From an uncultured Eubacteriales bacterium (GTDB taxonomy: Bacteria > Bacillota > Clostridia > Christensenellales > CAG-138): 18,512 nucleotides of DNA. The first letter of the stretch is position 1; the number at the start of each line of letters is the position of its first letter. Of the stretch, positions 1 to 6,816 are shown in pieces. The DNA is taken from contig UQRU01000037.1 of assembly GCA_900543475.1 (NCBI GenBank), positions 1 through 18,512 on the forward strand, read 5' to 3'. The translations under genes were made by a program, and so were the position numbers. Below the pieces are notes generated by a model. The model did no database searches, had not been told where the DNA came from, and worked only from the letters and a program-made list of their open reading frames with translations.

Positions 1-633
1 CCGCACAGTGCGCCCATCCATAACAAAACCGACCTCCAGCCATATTACCGGCTGTTGGCGGCGGATATCGCCAGCCTCATCCGGGTCTGCCACGGCCATG
101 CGCTGGTGCTGTTCAACTCCTATTCCGCCATGACAGCGGTGCATGGGCTTCTCAGAGAAGCGGAGCTTCCGTACCCCATCTTCACCATGGCCCGGAACAA
201 CCCGCACATCGCAGAGGGCTTCCGCCAGAGCGGGAACGGCGTTCTGCTGGCCACCGGCCCGGCCTGGGAGGGCATGGACTTCCCCGGCGATATGGTGTCC
301 CTGCTCATCATCCCAAGGCTACCCTTCCCCATACCGGACGCATTCAGCGACCACCTGAAGGAACAGTATGAAAACCTCCATGAGTTCATTGAGAGCGTTG
401 CGCTGCCGGATATGCAGATCAAGCTCCGCCAGGGCTTTGGCCGCGCCATCCGCCTGGAAACGGACACCTGTATCGTGGCGGTGCTGGACAACCGTTCCCT
501 CCGGGGCAGGCGCTACCATGAGGCCATGCGGGAGGCCCTGCCGGATATGCCCATGACGGGAAGGCTGACCAGCCTGCATAACTTTATCCACGCCGTGAAG
601 GATGACGGATACTTTGCGGAGGTGCGGCAATGA
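1..633 (+). CDS. DinG/Rad3-like ATP-dependent helicase, C-terminal part (5' truncated by window edge)
   Basis: The frame is open from base 1, so the 210 residues seen are the C-terminal part of a longer protein. They match the second helicase domain of the DinG/XPD-type superfamily 2 helicases. There is a LVLFNSY strand (start of the helicase C domain), the motif V-like block LLATGPAWEGMDFPGD, the loop IPRLPFPIPD and the motif VI block RQGFGRAIR, where the arginines would contact ATP. These enzymes unwind DNA 5'-3'. In an integrative element such a helicase may serve processing or replication of transferred DNA, which is inferred. An internal TTG at 55 is not a believable start because homologous sequence continues upstream of it. 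Its TGA overlaps the ATG of the next small ORF, suggesting coupled translation. The family call is firm; the biological role is not. Confidence 0.82.
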   Translation, partial: PHSAPIHNKTDLQPYYRLLAADIASLIRVCHGHALVLFNSYSAMTAVHGLLREAELPYPIFTMARNNPHIAEGFRQSGNGVLLATGPAWEGMDFPGDMVSLLIIPRLPFPIPDAFSDHLKEQYENLHEFIESVALPDMQIKLRQGFGRAIRLETDTCIVAVLDNRSLRGRRYHEAMREALPDMPMTGRLTSLHNFIHAVKDDGYFAEVRQ

Positions 634-767
634 AAGAGCAAGCCAGAGTAATGGCCGATATGTTTTTCCTCCTATACCATATAAAGCGCATGGAGCATCA
701 AGCCCTGCTCACTCCCGAACAGGGCCTGATGCTCTCAGCGCGGGTACGGGAGAATTATTCTATATAA
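630..767 (+). CDS. Small hypothetical protein, 45 aa, coupled to helicase
   Basis: The ATG overlaps the helicase stop in an ATGA arrangement, and the frame runs 45 codons to TAA. The product starts MKEQARVMADMFFLLYH and has an amphipathic, probably all-helical look with a short hydrophobic patch (MFFLLYH). It has no signal peptide, no cysteines and no motif I recognise. The stop/start overlap with the helicase and the same strand as the element operon are the main support. No separate ribosome binding site is evident beyond sequence inside the helicase gene (GCGGAGGTGCGGCA, with GGAGG about 6-10 nt before the ATG), and that is in fact a reasonable Shine-Dalgarno. Such small proteins are common accessory genes of mobile elements. 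No function can be assigned. Confidence 0.5.
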   Translation: MKEQARVMADMFFLLYHIKRMEHQALLTPEQGLMLSARVRENYSI

Positions 768-846
768 CTGTCTGCCGATTAGGATAGCTATTCCGTAAGG
801 TTTGGGGTATTGTGTTGCTTGAAAAGCGAGGAAAGGAGGCTGGCCC

Positions 847-2412
847 ATGGCAGCAAAAAAGAATGTGCAGATCATCCACGCCACGGCGCCGCTGCCCGAC
901 ATTGTGCGGGTTGCACCATATGTCAGGGTGAGCAGTCTGTCGGACGACCAGCTCCATTCCTTCCACCTCCAGTACAGCCACTACCACAGCCTGGTCACCA
1001 ACACAAAGGGCTGGGCGCTGGTGGACGTCTACGCTGATGAAGGGCTCACAGGCACACGGGCGGACAAGCGGGAGGACTTCAAGCGCCTCATGCGAGACTG
1101 CTGGGCCGGAAAGATCGACAGAGTCATCGTAAAGTCGGTATCCCGGTTTGCAAGGAATGTGGAGGATTGCCTCGACAACATCCGGCAGCTCAAGGCGCTG
1201 GGGGTATCGGTATACTTCGAGGAAGAAGATATCGACACCGCCCACATGACGGACGAGATGATACTCTCCATACGGAGCGTACAGGCCCAGCAGGAGTCCA
1301 TGGTCAACTCCCGCAACGCCAACTGGAGCTACCAGGAGCGGATGCGTCAGGGGAAGTTCATCACCTATCACGCTCCCATAGGCTACATCCGTGTAGATGG
1401 CAAGCTGGTGGTGGATGAGAGAACAGCGCCGGTAGTGCGGAGGATTTTCGATGAATACCTCTCTGGAAAGGGAAAGCAAGCCATCGCCAATGCATTAAAC
1501 CGGGACGCAATACCAACCTCAGAGGGCGGGCCTTGGCATGGAACATCCGTGGAATATGTGCTGAAAAACGAAAAGTACATCGGGGACGCCCTATTACAAA
1601 AGCACTACACTACCGACTCCCTTCCCTTCAAAGAGAAACGAAACCAAGGTGAGCGGCCACAATACTATGTGGAGGCTTCCCATGAACCGATTATATCGAA
1701 AGATAAGTATTACAGGGCACAAGAACTATTCCAATGGCGAAACCGCTTCGACAGAAAAAAAGCTTCCTCCCAATACCCGCTGACGCAAAAGCTCAAATGT
1801 GAAAACTGCGGAACTACATTCCGAAGAAAAGTAAGCACAAACGGCATCATCTCCTGGGAATGCCTGAAGCGAAACCGGCATGGTGTAGACTCCTGTCCCG
1901 TAGCGAATGTGAAAGAGGATGAAGTATATGAAGCCTTTATCACCTTATACAACCGCTTGAAAAAGCGGAAAGGCGAAATCCTCTCCCCCATGCTCAAGTA
2001 CATGGAGCAGGCATACACCATGGGCGAGGACATCCCGCAGGAAACGGTCTTAATCAATGCACGGATTGCCGAGGTATCCAAAAAGCTGGCCCGGCTGAAC
2101 GGGCTGGCTGAAAAAGGTGTGCTCAGCGATGCGCTGTTGGCCAAGAACCGGGCTCCCCTGGAACGGGAGCTATATGAACTCCGACAGGAAAAGAAGCGGT
2201 TACAGGTACGGGATGACCCGGAGGAAATCAAAGAACTCCGTTCGCTGATTCGGGTCATAGAGGCCGGGCCGGAGATCATGATGGAATTTAACGCCATCCT
2301 GTTTAATAACATGGTGCACTTCATCTCCGTAGCAAAGGAGGACTTCCTCACCTTCCACCTAATTGGCGGCCTTGCCCTCAAGGAAACCATCCAAAGGAGG
2401 ACGGGCCGGTGA
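847..2412 (+). CDS. Large serine recombinase 1 (complete)
   Basis: This 521-aa protein has the order of a large serine recombinase. The N-terminal resolvase domain (about 20-165) has the nucleophile in YVRVSS (Ser29, with Arg27) and the SRFARN arginine motif. A recombinase domain (about 175-285) includes PIGYIRVDGK and the NEKYIGDALLQ block. A zinc ribbon has cysteines near 318, 321, 338 and 349. A charged coiled coil (about 395-460) follows. The ATG is preceded by AAAGGAGG at 832-839 with 7 nt spacing. Family knowledge: such enzymes cut both att sites with 2-bp staggered breaks through a phosphoserine and integrate or excise the element, usually needing a directionality factor for excision. 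Its stop overlaps the GTG of the next gene, so the two are translationally coupled. The residue before the active-site Tyr is Pro (VAPY) rather than the commoner Ala. Confidence 0.93.
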   Translation: MAAKKNVQIIHATAPLPDIVRVAPYVRVSSLSDDQLHSFHLQYSHYHSLVTNTKGWALVDVYADEGLTGTRADKREDFKRLMRDCWAGKIDRVIVKSVSRFARNVEDCLDNIRQLKALGVSVYFEEEDIDTAHMTDEMILSIRSVQAQQESMVNSRNANWSYQERMRQGKFITYHAPIGYIRVDGKLVVDERTAPVVRRIFDEYLSGKGKQAIANALNRDAIPTSEGGPWHGTSVEYVLKNEKYIGDALLQKHYTTDSLPFKEKRNQGERPQYYVEASHEPIISKDKYYRAQELFQWRNRFDRKKASSQYPLTQKLKCENCGTTFRRKVSTNGIISWECLKRNRHGVDSCPVANVKEDEVYEAFITLYNRLKKRKGEILSPMLKYMEQAYTMGEDIPQETVLINARIAEVSKKLARLNGLAEKGVLSDALLAKNRAPLERELYELRQEKKRLQVRDDPEEIKELRSLIRVIEAGPEIMMEFNAILFNNMVHFISVAKEDFLTFHLIGGLALKETIQRRTGR

Positions 2413-3326
2413 AGAACAGGATCATCCCTTACGGATACCGCATCGAAGATGGTAAAGTGACCATCTATCAGGAAGAAGCCGCCATCGTGAAGGAGATTTA
2501 CGAAAAGCGGGCCGCAGGCGTCATACTCAGCGACATCGCCGCCAGCCTCAATGACAGAGGAATCCCGTTTTACGGAGAACTCGGCTGGGATAAGCACAAG
2601 GTGAAGCGGCTGCTGGAAAACGACAAATATCTCGGCATGGACGGACATCCCGCCATATTGGATCAGCAGATAGTTGATAATGCGCGAAGCTTTCAATACT
2701 ACGCAGAAGTCAATCGAAATTGCCATCCTTCTGTGCATCTGCTCAAGAGCAGAGTATTATGCGCCAAATGCGAATCTAAGGTGAACAGAAAAGTTGAAAG
2801 AAACAGGAAACAGCCGGTAGTCTGGATCTGTCAGTGCTGCGGCGCAATACTGCCGATTACAGATGAAACACTGCTGCAGGCTATATTGGAAGGCCATAGA
2901 GAATTGAAAAACGGGCTGTCGGAGATGAAATCCGGCAGCCCGTTCCACATACCAGCCCCACCCAGCCTCAAGCTGCTGGAGGACAGGCTGCACCGGCAGC
3001 TCCACCAACGGGATGCTGATGTGAAGAATACCCTGGCGCTGATCCGGGAATGGGCGGCGGAGAAATATGAGGCTCTCAAGGATGAAACCACCGATCACAC
3101 GGAGCGGCTGGCGGCCATCCTGGAAGCAGAAAGCCTCACTGAATACGATGACGCTCTCGCAGAGCGGATCGTCAGGAACATCATCCTATCGGAAACCGGT
3201 ACCATTACGGTGCGGTATATAAACGGCATGGAGATTATGACAGGAAAGGAGAGCGGAAATGAACCAACTGGCAAAGAATGTGACCCTGATCCCGGCGAAA
3301 AAGGGAAAGTCCACAAAGGGCCTTAA
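2409..3326 (+). CDS. Serine recombinase-like protein lacking the catalytic domain (middle gene of the trio)
   Basis: The 305-aa product begins almost directly at the recombinase domain: IPYGYRIEDGK at about 5-15, the conserved EEAAIVKEIYE helix, IAASLNDRGIP and the NDKYLGMDGHP block. It then shows a zinc ribbon (Cys118, 121, 141, 144) and a C-terminal helical stretch. The resolvase domain with the nucleophilic serine is absent. The gene looks intact: GTG start overlapping the previous TGA (GTGA), AAGGAGG at 2394-2400 with 8 nt spacing, and no internal stops. It should therefore bind DNA or partner recombinases without cutting, for instance as an accessory subunit or directionality factor. That role is inference. 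Its last 68 bp overlap the start of the third recombinase in another frame. The alternative is a decayed recombinase that lost its 5' half, but its own coupled start argues against this. Confidence 0.85.
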   Translation: MKNRIIPYGYRIEDGKVTIYQEEAAIVKEIYEKRAAGVILSDIAASLNDRGIPFYGELGWDKHKVKRLLENDKYLGMDGHPAILDQQIVDNARSFQYYAEVNRNCHPSVHLLKSRVLCAKCESKVNRKVERNRKQPVVWICQCCGAILPITDETLLQAILEGHRELKNGLSEMKSGSPFHIPAPPSLKLLEDRLHRQLHQRDADVKNTLALIREWAAEKYEALKDETTDHTERLAAILEAESLTEYDDALAERIVRNIILSETGTITVRYINGMEIMTGKESGNEPTGKECDPDPGEKGKVHKGP

Positions 3327-4860
3327 CCGCAAATACCGGGTGGCCGCCTATTGCCGAGTCAGCACAGACTCAGATGAGCAGCTCAACAGCTATAAGAACC
3401 AATTGGAGTATTATACCGGCAAGATCAGCAGCAACCCCGATTGGGAGCCTGTTGAGGTATTCGCAGATGAGGGCATCACCGGTACCAGCACGAAAAAGCG
3501 GGATGAATTCAACCGAATGATTGAGATGTGCAAGGCCGGGAAGATCGATATCATCCTCACCAAATCCGTCCACAGGTTTGCGAGAAACACCCTGGACTCC
3601 ATCAAGTATGTGCGTATGCTCCGGGCCCTCAATGTAAATGTGATATTCGAGATGGAGGGCGTCCAGGGCATCGACCCCAAGGATGAGCAATTCCTCGTGA
3701 TCCACGCAAGCATGGCCCAGAGCTACAGCCAGAAGCTGAGCGAGGATGTGAAATGGGGGTACAGAAAGAGCTTCGCTCAGGGCAAGGCATACTTCGGGGG
3801 CCGCTTCTACGGTTACCGCATGAGTGGAAACGGTAAAGTCGAAATCGTACCCGAAGAAGCGGAGGTCGTCCGGTTGATATTTCAGATGTATCTGGACGGT
3901 AGCACTCCAAGGCATATCGCAGAGATACTGACGGAAAAAGGCACCATCACAGCCAACGGCAATAGTAAGTGGGATGCAACAGCCATTCGTAAGATGCTGG
4001 CCAATGAGAAATACATGGGCGATGCATTATCTCAAAAAACCTTCATCGCTGACGTGTTGGAGAAAAAACAGCGAAAGAATACCGGACAGCTCCCCCAATA
4101 CTATGTGACAGATAATCATGAAGCCATAATCCCAAGAGAGATATTCAAGCGGGTACAGTTTGAAAGAGCAAGGCGCGGAAGTCTGGAACCAAGAAGCACA
4201 AAAACAAAGGGCAACAGTGGCCGGTTCAGTCCCAAATATGTACTATCCGAAATCCTCCTCTGCGGAGAATGCGGGGAGCACTACCGCCGCTGCACATGGA
4301 CTCGGAACGGAAAGACAAGAATAGTATGGCGGTGCATCAACCGGCTGGAGAACGGGAAACGCAATTGCCGGGAATCACCTACTCTGGATGAAGGAGCGCT
4401 GCATGAAGCCATCCTCGGATTTTTACGGAACCTCCAGAGCCCAAGGGATGAGCTGGTGCAGAACCTGCGGGAATACGCCGAGGAAGCGCTGGAGCATAGA
4501 AGCGGCGACAGCAAAAAGAAAAAACTCCTTGATATGCTGGAGCAGAAGAATAAATTGCTGCAGGAGATGCTGAGCCTTGATATCGTGCCGGATGAGAAGA
4601 TCGAGCAGCTGAGCCGTGAATACGATGAGATACAGGAACAGATCGACAGCCTTGGGGATGTGCGAAATGGCATGGAACAGGAGAACGCCTATATCCGGGG
4701 GATCAGAGAGTACATGGAATCGGCAGACTTCGACAGCTACGAATTTGACGATAAGCTCATCCGCCAGGTGGTCGAGCAGGTCATAGTGAAAAATGTGGAT
4801 ACCCTCTACATACGGATGAAAGGTGGATATGAAGCGGAAATCACGTTGCCCGGCGTATAA
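3259..4860 (+). CDS. Large serine recombinase 3 (complete)
   Basis: The 533-aa protein has the full large serine recombinase layout. The resolvase domain (about 26-175) has the nucleophile in AAYCRVST (Ser35, Arg33), and the arginine motif reads HRFARN, with His where Ser is usual. The recombinase domain (about 180-300) includes FYGYRMSGNGK and the NEKYMGDALSQ block. The zinc ribbon has cysteines near 335, 338, 359 and 370, and a strongly charged coiled coil follows (about 405-470). The ATG has AAAGGAG with about 7 nt spacing and lies inside the 3' end of the preceding gene. It shares the block order and several motifs with recombinase 1 (for example DEGxTGT and the NEKYxGDAL block), so the two probably arose by duplication, and it may form a heteromeric complex with it. 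The operon ends directly after this gene at a perfect hairpin terminator. Confidence 0.93.
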   Translation: MNQLAKNVTLIPAKKGKSTKGLNRKYRVAAYCRVSTDSDEQLNSYKNQLEYYTGKISSNPDWEPVEVFADEGITGTSTKKRDEFNRMIEMCKAGKIDIILTKSVHRFARNTLDSIKYVRMLRALNVNVIFEMEGVQGIDPKDEQFLVIHASMAQSYSQKLSEDVKWGYRKSFAQGKAYFGGRFYGYRMSGNGKVEIVPEEAEVVRLIFQMYLDGSTPRHIAEILTEKGTITANGNSKWDATAIRKMLANEKYMGDALSQKTFIADVLEKKQRKNTGQLPQYYVTDNHEAIIPREIFKRVQFERARRGSLEPRSTKTKGNSGRFSPKYVLSEILLCGECGEHYRRCTWTRNGKTRIVWRCINRLENGKRNCRESPTLDEGALHEAILGFLRNLQSPRDELVQNLREYAEEALEHRSGDSKKKKLLDMLEQKNKLLQEMLSLDIVPDEKIEQLSREYDEIQEQIDSLGDVRNGMEQENAYIRGIREYMESADFDSYEFDDKLIRQVVEQVIVKNVDTLYIRMKGGYEAEITLPGV

Positions 4861-4867
4861 CGGGTAG

Positions 4868-4921
4868 AGAGGCCAGGGCTGGATATTGAAAAATGCAGTA
4901 TCCAGCCCTGGCCTCTTTTTT
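4868..4921 (+). terminator. Rho-independent terminator of the recombinase operon
   Basis: A perfect 18-bp inverted repeat (4868-4885 with 4899-4916), 13-nt loop, is followed by a T run to 4921. It starts 8 nt after the recombinase 3 stop. It is unusually long and perfect, so it should insulate the element from the flanking chromosome. Confidence 0.92.
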
Positions 4922-4929
4922 GATGAACA

Positions 4930-4946
4930 ACACTCCAAAAGAGTGT
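4930..4946. repeat. Short inverted repeat near the element end
   Basis: ACACTC (4930-4935) and GAGTGT (4941-4946) form a perfect 6-bp inverted repeat around CAAAA. It lies just after the operon terminator, where an element end and recombinase binding sites might be expected. It is short enough to be chance. Confidence 0.35.
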
Positions 4947-4954
4947 GATATTCC

Positions 4955-4983
4955 TTGATTCTTTAGGTAAAATTAGCTATAAT
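4955..4983 (+). promoter_or_regulatory. Near-consensus sigma-A promoter facing out of the element
   Basis: TTGATT at 4955-4960 and a perfect TATAAT at 4978-4983 are separated by exactly 17 bp. Start of transcription is predicted near 4990. No convincing gene follows on this strand before the terminator at 5075-5114, so the promoter would make a transcript of only about 125 nt in the integrated state. In a circular form of the element it could read across the junction if the end lies to its right. Confidence 0.6.
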
Positions 4984-5074
4984 TTAAATAATTTAAATAT
5001 GAATTATGTTAGCGGGACAGTCCTTAAAGATTTAGGAAAAGTACCCTGCATCTATTTTGGTGACCGGACCCAAG

Positions 5075-5114
5075 AAAAACGGATTTGGAAATTCAACTTT
5101 CCAAATCCGTTTTT
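5075..5114. terminator. Bidirectional rho-independent terminator
   Basis: A perfect 17-bp inverted repeat (5075-5091 with 5098-5114) with a 6-nt loop begins in A5 and ends in T5, so it can act on both strands. On the minus strand it lies about 30 nt past the stop of the gene at 5146-5751. On the plus strand it would end any transcript from the promoter at 4955-4983. Confidence 0.88.
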
Positions 5115-5145
5115 GCCTACTTATGGATTTAAACTGCAAACCAAA

Positions 5146-5751
5146 TTACGCGCCTTCTTCTGCTTCGATCTCGTTACTCTGTTCCCCCTGCATGGATAGG
5201 ATCGGCAAAGTCCCATCCTTTTTTGCATGATATTGTTGAATAAATACCTCCCTTGTTCCACTGAATCCGTGGGTGCACATGACGCTTATCTCTAGCAAGA
5301 TATCCAAATCCGGATTGATATTCCATGCATCTTCTATGGTGAAGGGGACCTTCTCCTTCCCTTCATGATATCTTGCATATAAGCGGCTTAGTTTACCTTT
5401 GGGGTTGGGGATGGTTACGGTAAAAGCCTTTCCCTTTTCGGTTTCTTTGTTTGTGTCAATATAGGTCGTAGCCCCTGCTCCGACCTTAATAATATAGGTT
5501 CTAGCAGCTTCTTCCAGTCCTTTTATAATAAGGCGTCCTTGTAGGATAACGTCATACACCTTATATGTTTTGCTGAGGTTTTTGACGTATATTCTATATG
5601 TGGCACCCTCTTTGTTTGCGGTAGGAGAGAAGGTTTTTTCTATCTGTTCTGAAATGCAAATACGCGGCTTTATGGATTTAATAATATACCACGCTACCAA
5701 GGATGCTCCAACGCCAAGCAGCGTAGAAACAAGCGAACTCCAGAACCCCAT
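5146..5751 (-). CDS. Hypothetical membrane-anchored protein, 201 aa
   Basis: I do not recognise this family. Residues about 4-24 (SLVSTLLGVGASLVAWYII) form one hydrophobic segment, probably an uncleaved N-terminal anchor. The remaining ~175 residues look like a soluble beta-rich domain ending in an acidic tail (EIEAEEGA). The start is well supported: AAAAGGAG lies about 6 nt before the ATG. A strong terminator follows. The stretch is clearly lower in G+C than the chromosomal genes to its right, which suggests recent acquisition. It lies between the element end and the LarE-like gene, 54 nt downstream of the latter on the same strand, so it may be cotranscribed. It could be part of a neighbouring or older island. 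The orientation of the soluble domain (in or out of the cell) cannot be decided. Confidence 0.72.
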   Translation of the reverse strand: MGFWSSLVSTLLGVGASLVAWYIIKSIKPRICISEQIEKTFSPTANKEGATYRIYVKNLSKTYKVYDVILQGRLIIKGLEEAARTYIIKVGAGATTYIDTNKETEKGKAFTVTIPNPKGKLSRLYARYHEGKEKVPFTIEDAWNINPDLDILLEISVMCTHGFSGTREVFIQQYHAKKDGTLPILSMQGEQSNEIEAEEGA

Positions 5752-5805
5752 ATATGCTCCTTTTCCCTATTCTGCGTACAATGAGCAGCCTGCAAGCCGC
5801 CCCTA

Positions 5806-6657
5806 TCAAATGCCAGCGTAGCCATCCAACCCTTTGTTTAAATTACCCGCTGTATATCCATCCAGATCCAGTGCAACATATAAAAAGCCCAGTTCATGTA
5901 AGGCTTTGGTTACCTGGCTCCGAAGGTCCGGCTGGGCCAGCTTTTCGATGTCCTCAGCCAGGACCTCGATCCGGGCGGTGTTCCCCTGAAGCCGAACCCG
6001 CACCTGCCGAAAGCCCATCCGCAGCAGCACCGCTTCTGCGCCTTCTATCATAGCCAGCTTTTGGGCGTCGATCCGCTCCCCATAAGGAATACGACTGGCC
6101 AGGCAAGCATAGGCTGGCTTGTTCCAAACCGCAAGCCCAAATTCCCGGGCCAGCTGCCGGATGTGGGCTTTGGTTAGCCCTGCCTCCCGCAGAGGACTGT
6201 ATACCCCCAGCTCCGCCACCGCCTTCAGGCCCGGCCTGTAATCCCCCAGGTCATCCAAATTGGAACCCTCCGCCACTTGGGCGTAGCCCGCCGCCAAGGC
6301 TGCCTGCTGCAAAGTCCCCAGCAACAGGGTCTTGCACCGGTAGCATCGGTCCGATGGGTTTTCGCAAAAGGCCGGAGACGCCAAGGGATCAAAATCCACC
6401 CAGGTCAACGGAATGCCCTGGGCCTGGCAAAATGCCCTAGCTTCCTCCTGTTCCCATCGGGGAGAAAGGCTGGAGCGCACCATAAAGGCCCCTGCCTTTT
6501 CTCCAAGGGCTTGTCGGGCGCAATAAAGCAAAAACGTAGAGTCCACCCCCCCCGAAAAGGCAATGGCCAAGCTGTCAAAGCCGGCGAGGCGGTCCAGCAG
6601 CCAAGTATAACGGGCATGTGGGGTTGCGTTCTCCTGGAAAATAAGCGTCTGTTTCAT
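5806..6657 (-). CDS. larE: LarE-like ATP-dependent sulfur transferase (PP-loop family)
   Basis: The 283-aa protein has the ATP-pyrophosphatase PP-loop SGGVDS at 35-40 and the family blocks DRCYRCK (103-109), EGSNLDDLGDYRPG (129-142), SPLREAGLTK (153-162) and the signature PAYACLASRIPYG (180-192) with Cys184. LarE adenylates the pyridinium dicarboxylate made by LarB from nicotinic acid adenine dinucleotide. It then inserts sulfur, from its own cysteine or from an iron-sulfur cluster, toward the nickel-pincer cofactor of lactate racemase and relatives. An in-frame TAG just upstream of the ATG fixes the start at or inside 6657, although the ribosome binding site there is weak. No larA, larB or larC is in the window, so either these genes are elsewhere or this member sulfurates something else. 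Family call firm, substrate open. Confidence 0.88.
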   Translation of the reverse strand: MKQTLIFQENATPHARYTWLLDRLAGFDSLAIAFSGGVDSTFLLYCARQALGEKAGAFMVRSSLSPRWEQEEARAFCQAQGIPLTWVDFDPLASPAFCENPSDRCYRCKTLLLGTLQQAALAAGYAQVAEGSNLDDLGDYRPGLKAVAELGVYSPLREAGLTKAHIRQLAREFGLAVWNKPAYACLASRIPYGERIDAQKLAMIEGAEAVLLRMGFRQVRVRLQGNTARIEVLAEDIEKLAQPDLRSQVTKALHELGFLYVALDLDGYTAGNLNKGLDGYAGI

Positions 6658-6729
6658 GGTTTTATGCTACCATATGTTTATGGGGAATGCAACGCGGGCC
6701 GTTTGTTCCCTGGGTAAAGAAAGTTTCAG

Positions 6730-6758
6730 GTGAAAAAAGCGGCGGTTCTTGATATGAT
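6730..6758 (+). promoter_or_regulatory. Possible promoter of the formate-THF ligase gene
   Basis: GTGAAA (6730-6735) and TATGAT (6753-6758) with a 17-bp spacer match the sigma-A consensus at 4 of 6 and 5 of 6 positions. They lie about 60 nt before the ATG at 6817, in the gap between the divergent larE-like gene and this one. This is a moderate match, not proof. Confidence 0.4.
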
Positions 6759-6816
6759 AGAGAAAGTAAGATTAAGTACCGATACATGGCTGCGATGCAT
6801 GAAAGGAGGGACATGA

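Larger units (their letters stand above)
1..5000 (+). mobile_element. Right-hand end of an integrated mobile element (ICE/IME-like), left end outside window
   Basis: Five co-directional, closely packed genes (helicase fragment, small ORF, three serine recombinases) end in a strong terminator at 4868-4921. After this both strand and gene content change to housekeeping genes. Large serine recombinases at one end of a block are typical of integrative elements of Firmicutes. The right boundary is only approximate: no attachment-site repeat can be recognised because the other end is not in view, and the AT-rich stretch 4922-5074 could lie inside or outside. The element could be conjugative, mobilisable or a genomic island; nothing visible distinguishes these. 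Confidence 0.7.

Noticed and set aside
2409..3326. The middle recombinase as a pseudogene or frameshifted tail of recombinase 1
   Set aside because: Recombinase 1 has its own complete C-terminal half, and the middle gene has its own ribosome binding site, coupled GTG start, intact frame and zinc cysteines.
4945..5199. An 84-codon open frame on + across the AT-rich gap
   Set aside because: It runs straight through the terminator hairpin and into the antisense of the next gene, has no ribosome binding site and looks like no protein family.
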